Source: Struthidea cinerea
Lineage: Eukaryota; Chordata; Aves; Passeriformes; Corcoracidae
Length of the DNA: 64,000 nucleotides
Direction: 5' to 3'
Assembly (NCBI GenBank): GCA_013397865.1
Contig: VZTI01000464.1
Coordinates: 1,842,398 to 1,906,397, forward strand
Part shown: positions 60,870 through 64,000 of the stretch, piece by piece
Position numbering within the stretch: the first letter of the stretch is position 1
How the letters are laid out: each line of letters begins with the position of its first letter
Translations under genes and position numbers: made by a program
The notes under the pieces: generated by a model
What the model saw: the letters and a program-made list of their open reading frames with translations, nothing else
Databases searched by the model: none
Told to the model about the DNA's origin: nothing

Positions 60870-63159
60870 CTGAGGAATAAAAACAAGCATTAGTACAGCT
60901 TAAAATATTTCACATAAACAGGTAAGAGCCTACGTCCCCGAAACGGTAAAAAAATCCACTGCTTGTAGGACTTGGCCACTGATTTCTGGGTCAGACTCAG
61001 AGGGCACTTCCTGTCAAATCAAAGAATAATCAGCAAAAACACATCTTTCTAGTTTAACATAAAAATCCCCAAAAAACAAAAGGCTTGTCTGCATCAAGAA
61101 TCTCCTTTTTTTCAGAGCAACATCTTGCAGCAGCTTTAATTTACTTAAGTGGACATCATTATGTACAAGACACCTACCTGATTCTGCTGCAGTCATATCT
61201 TGTTCTAACTTCAATTTCTGTTGGCTGATTTTGAGCATGGTTTCTTCAATAGTCCCCTTACTGATGAGCTTTATGACTTGGACTTCTCTGAAAACCACAA
61301 AATAGGAAAAATCCATTTTCGTAGTTCAGACTAGGGCAAAAGGGAAGGATGCTATGTCTTTGCTCAGCTGGCTAGGGTTTAAAGCAAGGATGAGGAAATG
61401 AATGAGACTGCAATACAAAGAGCATCTAGGTTTTTCTCTGGAATAACTGTGCTCTGTATTGCCAGAAAACATATATTCTCCTACACTCCCAGGCACTGCA
61501 AATGTCTGGACAGTCACAAAAATCTCCATTAATATAAACAAGTTCAATTCCCCCTAATTCCATGTTACAGTTGAACACAGTTGAAATTAAATACATTCTA
61601 TGGTTTCACTCCTTATCAGAGGGTGGCACTTAGAAGTCTCCTGAAGAGAACAAACAGTTTGGCCAGGCAGTCCCAAAGACTTCAGATCTACCTTGAAATA
61701 GTTCCCAGCACCAGAAATCTGAGAATTATAGAGAATTTGAGAGTTGTAGTGAACTAGAAAAAGGAGGAGAGTGTAAATAAAGGTTTGTTCTGGCAGCAAC
61801 ACGGACTAAGACAATTACAGTTCCTAGCTCCCACACAACCCAGAGCTGGTTTACACAAGTCTCTGCTTAAAATTTTCAATCATAAATACTGTCTTTTTAG
61901 CCCCCTTTGAGAGCTTGCCTCCAAGAAAACCCAAGCATTATAATTAAAAAAAAGTCTTACCGTGTCTGACCTACTCTGTGGCACCGGTCTTCTGCCTGCT
62001 TATCGTTGTAAGGGTTGCAGTCAATGTCATGCAGGATAACAACATTGGCCGAGGTCAGATTAATGCCCAAGCCACCAGCTTTGGTTGACAGAAGGAATAC
62101 AAATATACCCATATCTGTATTGAACTCATCTATCAGATATATCCTGCAGAACACAAGACACCATGAATCAGGCCTTGCAAAACACACCACACTGGCTCCA
62201 GAGCTGAACACAGAAGTTGAGATGATCTTTTGGAAGAGAGGGCAGAGGCACTGCACAGCAGCTCCGAAGTCCAGACGTTATGCAGCAGGAAAAAGGGTAC
62301 CAACAGTCCTCTGCAGTGTCCAGAGAAACATACTGAGTGACAGATGGATAGCAAAGAATGAAAAGAGGCTCAGAAAAAGATTTCTGATGATCACAGAACA
62401 CAAAGAGCCAGTTGGAGGATGAGGGAAGACTGAAGTACATGAAACAAATGGGGAGGTGGGGGATTAATTTAACTTCATAACTGTCTTCTGTACCAACTGC
62501 ACATGCAAGGGCAGGAACAGACTTCAGCTCTACATGGGAAGTAACACCACAGCAAGAATGACAGTTTTTTGAAATGAAGAAAAAAGCATCCAAAAAAATC
62601 TTCAAAAATTCTTGAGACAGAAAACCAGCACAGTTCAAACACAAGAAAAGCACTGCAACATTTTCAACTGCAGAGACAGACTGAATGGTTTGTCCTAGAG
62701 AAACAAAGGGATTTATCTGCCTATCGTAAAAGAGATACACACTACTTGCAAGGAATAGCTACAGGAGTCATGGCATGTTGACACACAAGCCAAACACACC
62801 AAGCACTGCTGAAGATGGCTGATTTCCATGGCTAAGACTGCAACCCCACCATCTAAACCTCATCTTTCAGCCTCACCCTTACCAAGGTGATCTGAAATTC
62901 AACATTAAATGCCTTCCACAGTCAATGTCCAGCAGCCACAGACTTTTATACATTGAAAAACAAAGGTAAGGGTCTGAAGTCACCTCCCCGTCTCCAACAC
63001 ATTCACTTTCACTCTCTCATTTTTGGCAAGAGTCACGTACCGCTCAGAAATCTGCGTTTTTCCATCCAGCCTAATGTATCTGTGTTGCCAGTGTTTTAGG
63101 AAAACTTCCAAGATGTCCAGCATCATAGTGAACTGGCTAAACAACACAACTCTGTCACC
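60808..63159 (-). CDS. SMARCAD1: SMARCAD1 SNF2-family helicase, C-terminal part (last four coding exons; gene continues past 64000)
   Basis: On the - strand, exons 63159-63041, 62143-61961, 61287-61178 and 60869-60808 (119+183+110+62 nt) join in frame to 157 residues and a TAA stop, with GT-AG introns of 897, 673 and 308 nt. The product matches the C-terminal end of SMARCAD1, a nuclear ATP-dependent nucleosome remodeller involved in heterochromatin restoration and DNA-end resection. Visible parts, in order, are the RecA-like lobe 2 strand GDRVVLFSQFTMMLDILEV, motif V (STKAGGLGINLTSANVVILHD), motif VI (QAEDRCHRVGQTR), the post-helicase helix (KGTIEETMLKISQQKLKLEQ) and the conserved tail IPADIATLLKASMGL. 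The Walker A/B lobe and CUE domains are encoded upstream, outside the window. No earlier exon is evident between 63160 and 64000. Identification is by family recognition. Confidence 0.95.
60870..61177 (-). other. SMARCAD1: SMARCAD1 last intron (308 nt)
   Basis: A GT-AG intron of phase 1; A/T-rich, nothing else recognised. Confidence 0.9.
61178..61287 (-). CDS. SMARCAD1: SMARCAD1 exon: post-helicase helix
   Basis: The acceptor (gtggttttcag on -) ends at 61288 and the donor GTAGGT begins at 61177. It encodes EVQVIKLISKGTIEETMLKI and on through SQQKLKLEQDMTAAES. The high Lys/Glu content fits the alpha-helical brace that packs on SNF2 lobe 2. Confidence 0.94.
61288..61960 (-). other. SMARCAD1: SMARCAD1 intron (673 nt)
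   Basis: A GT-AG intron of phase 2; no repeat or nested gene recognised. Confidence 0.9.
61961..62143 (-). CDS. SMARCAD1: SMARCAD1 exon: motifs V and VI
   Basis: The acceptor (ttctgcag on -) ends at 62144 and the donor GTAAGA begins at 61960. It encodes IYLIDEFNTDMGIFVFLLST, then AGGLGINLTS (motif V) and QAEDRCHRVGQT (motif VI, with the arginine-finger region). The phase is 2 at both ends (split Arg codons CG|G and CG|A). Confidence 0.96.
62144..63040 (-). other. SMARCAD1: SMARCAD1 intron (897 nt)
   Basis: A GT-AG intron of phase 2. A long open frame (62168-62740 on -, 190 codons) crosses it, but it has no family resemblance and lies entirely inside the intron, so it is treated as chance. 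Confidence 0.85.
63041..63159 (-). CDS. SMARCAD1: SMARCAD1 exon: start of helicase C-lobe
   Basis: The acceptor (cttttccag read on -) ends at 63160 and the donor GTACGT begins at 63040. Thirty-nine whole codons plus CG encode GDRVVLFSQF through RLDGKTQISE. The first codon, GGT, is in phase 0. The final Arg codon is split CG|G. Confidence 0.94.
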
Positions 63160-64000
63160 CTGGAAAAGACAAAGCAAAGCAAAAATTTAAAACATGCCAA
63201 CTATGAACTGCAGAAATTCTTTATCGGTGCAAATATATGGTTTTTACTTTCACTGAATCCCTGCTTTCCAAAATAAAAGCCTAAGATGAAATTCATCAAG
63301 TCAGGATTGACTTTCAGTGAAGATTCCATATCCAGTATTTCTTCTGCATTAACTCACTGTCTGTCATTGCAGCAATATTTTAATTACTTTGTACTTACGT
63401 GACTCAAGCAAATCACATATCAAATGCATAAATGACACATTACTCCATCCATAAACATCAAACTATTTTCATTCAAAACATGAAATATTTCAATTTAATG
63501 TAGAGAGTAGCCCTGTTTTGCCTGAAATAATCAGATACACAGCACCCATGTGTGCAAATTCAGGATACTCTGAAACATTATGGCACATGTTTATTTGTAA
63601 AATAAACCTGCTTGAATCTCAGCGCAGGACTTCAAGCAGGGACCTCTCCTTACCCTTGCACTGGCCTTTACATTATCCTAATGTAATACAATCTTATTCA
63701 ATTGCCAAGAGAAGGTCCAAGTCCACGAGGTGTGAAAATTATGCAAATCCCCATACACTGATAAAGTAGTTAACCTGGGCTGAATATTCTGAAACTTGGA
63801 AAACTGGGAAAGTTTATTTCAGCTGTCTCTAAAGTGATGAGCATATTCAGGGCTGCACATTAAAAGCTGTAAGTGCTGCTTTGCAAATTACATTGTAATA
63901 CTCCACAGCAAAGCAACTGGGTTGCATACAGAGCTGGCAGATATTAACCAGTTATTTAGAGCCCCTCTTTAGACAGGAAAAAGTTTCAGCCATCTGTAAT
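63160..64000 (-). other. SMARCAD1: SMARCAD1 intron, running off the window
   Basis: No exon matching the expected preceding helicase segment could be found up to 64000, so the upstream exons lie outside. Confidence 0.75.

Noticed and set aside
62168..62740. 190-codon open frame on the - strand
   Set aside because: It lies wholly within a SMARCAD1 intron, is Cys/Ser/Leu/Phe-rich without a domain, and is flanked by properly phased SMARCAD1 exons.
63160..64000. Search for a further SMARCAD1 exon
   Set aside because: No - strand segment with acceptor, donor and the expected helicase sequence could be found.
1..64000. CRISPR arrays, bacterial operons, riboswitches or phage modules
   Set aside because: The window is vertebrate nuclear DNA with spliced genes and CR1 elements; no regularly spaced repeats were seen.

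Overview
This window is vertebrate nuclear DNA, most likely from a bird. The evidence is split-exon genes with GT-AG introns, AT-rich spacers, and several CR1 retroposon fragments with the usual 3' ends (a reversed 'aggtcccttccaaccc'-like motif next to 'agaatca'). There are no bacterial-style operons. The species cannot be named from the sequence alone.

Two protein-coding genes can be supported. (1) HPGDS, haematopoietic (sigma-class, glutathione-dependent) prostaglandin D2 synthase, lies on the + strand. Five coding exons between 41596 and 58332 join in frame to a 199-residue protein, the normal length for the family, followed by polyA signals at 58503 and 58613. (2) The last four coding exons of SMARCAD1, a SNF2-family chromatin-remodelling ATPase, lie on the - strand between 63159 and 60808. 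They encode the C-terminal 157 residues, including the end of the helicase C-lobe (motifs V and VI). A 3' UTR runs to a polyA signal near 60333. The rest of SMARCAD1 lies beyond position 64000. The two genes converge tail to tail with about 1.8 kb between their polyA signals. From established knowledge, the same convergent pair exists on human 4q22.

Layout: 1-41580 has no recognisable coding exon. It is non-coding DNA upstream of HPGDS, with three CR1 fragments (about 4.2, 9.7-10.2 and 17.4-17.7 kb), an antisense LTR-like element near 37.7-38.0 kb and assorted simple-sequence tracts. Two CpG-enriched spots, near 28.9 kb and 36.4-36.8 kb, could be promoters or 5' non-coding exons. The HPGDS introns (10.4, 2.0, 3.1 and 0.7 kb) fill most of 41.7-58.2 kb. 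A fourth CR1 fragment lies between the two genes.

The genes are neighbours but not a pathway. HPGDS makes PGD2 from PGH2 in the cytosol, and SMARCAD1 works on chromatin in the nucleus. I found no CRISPR array, no confident tRNA or rRNA gene, and no sign of a new multi-gene system. The points most worth a second look are the candidate promoters, the substitutions in the HPGDS pocket, the LTR and several unusual DNA-structure tracts.
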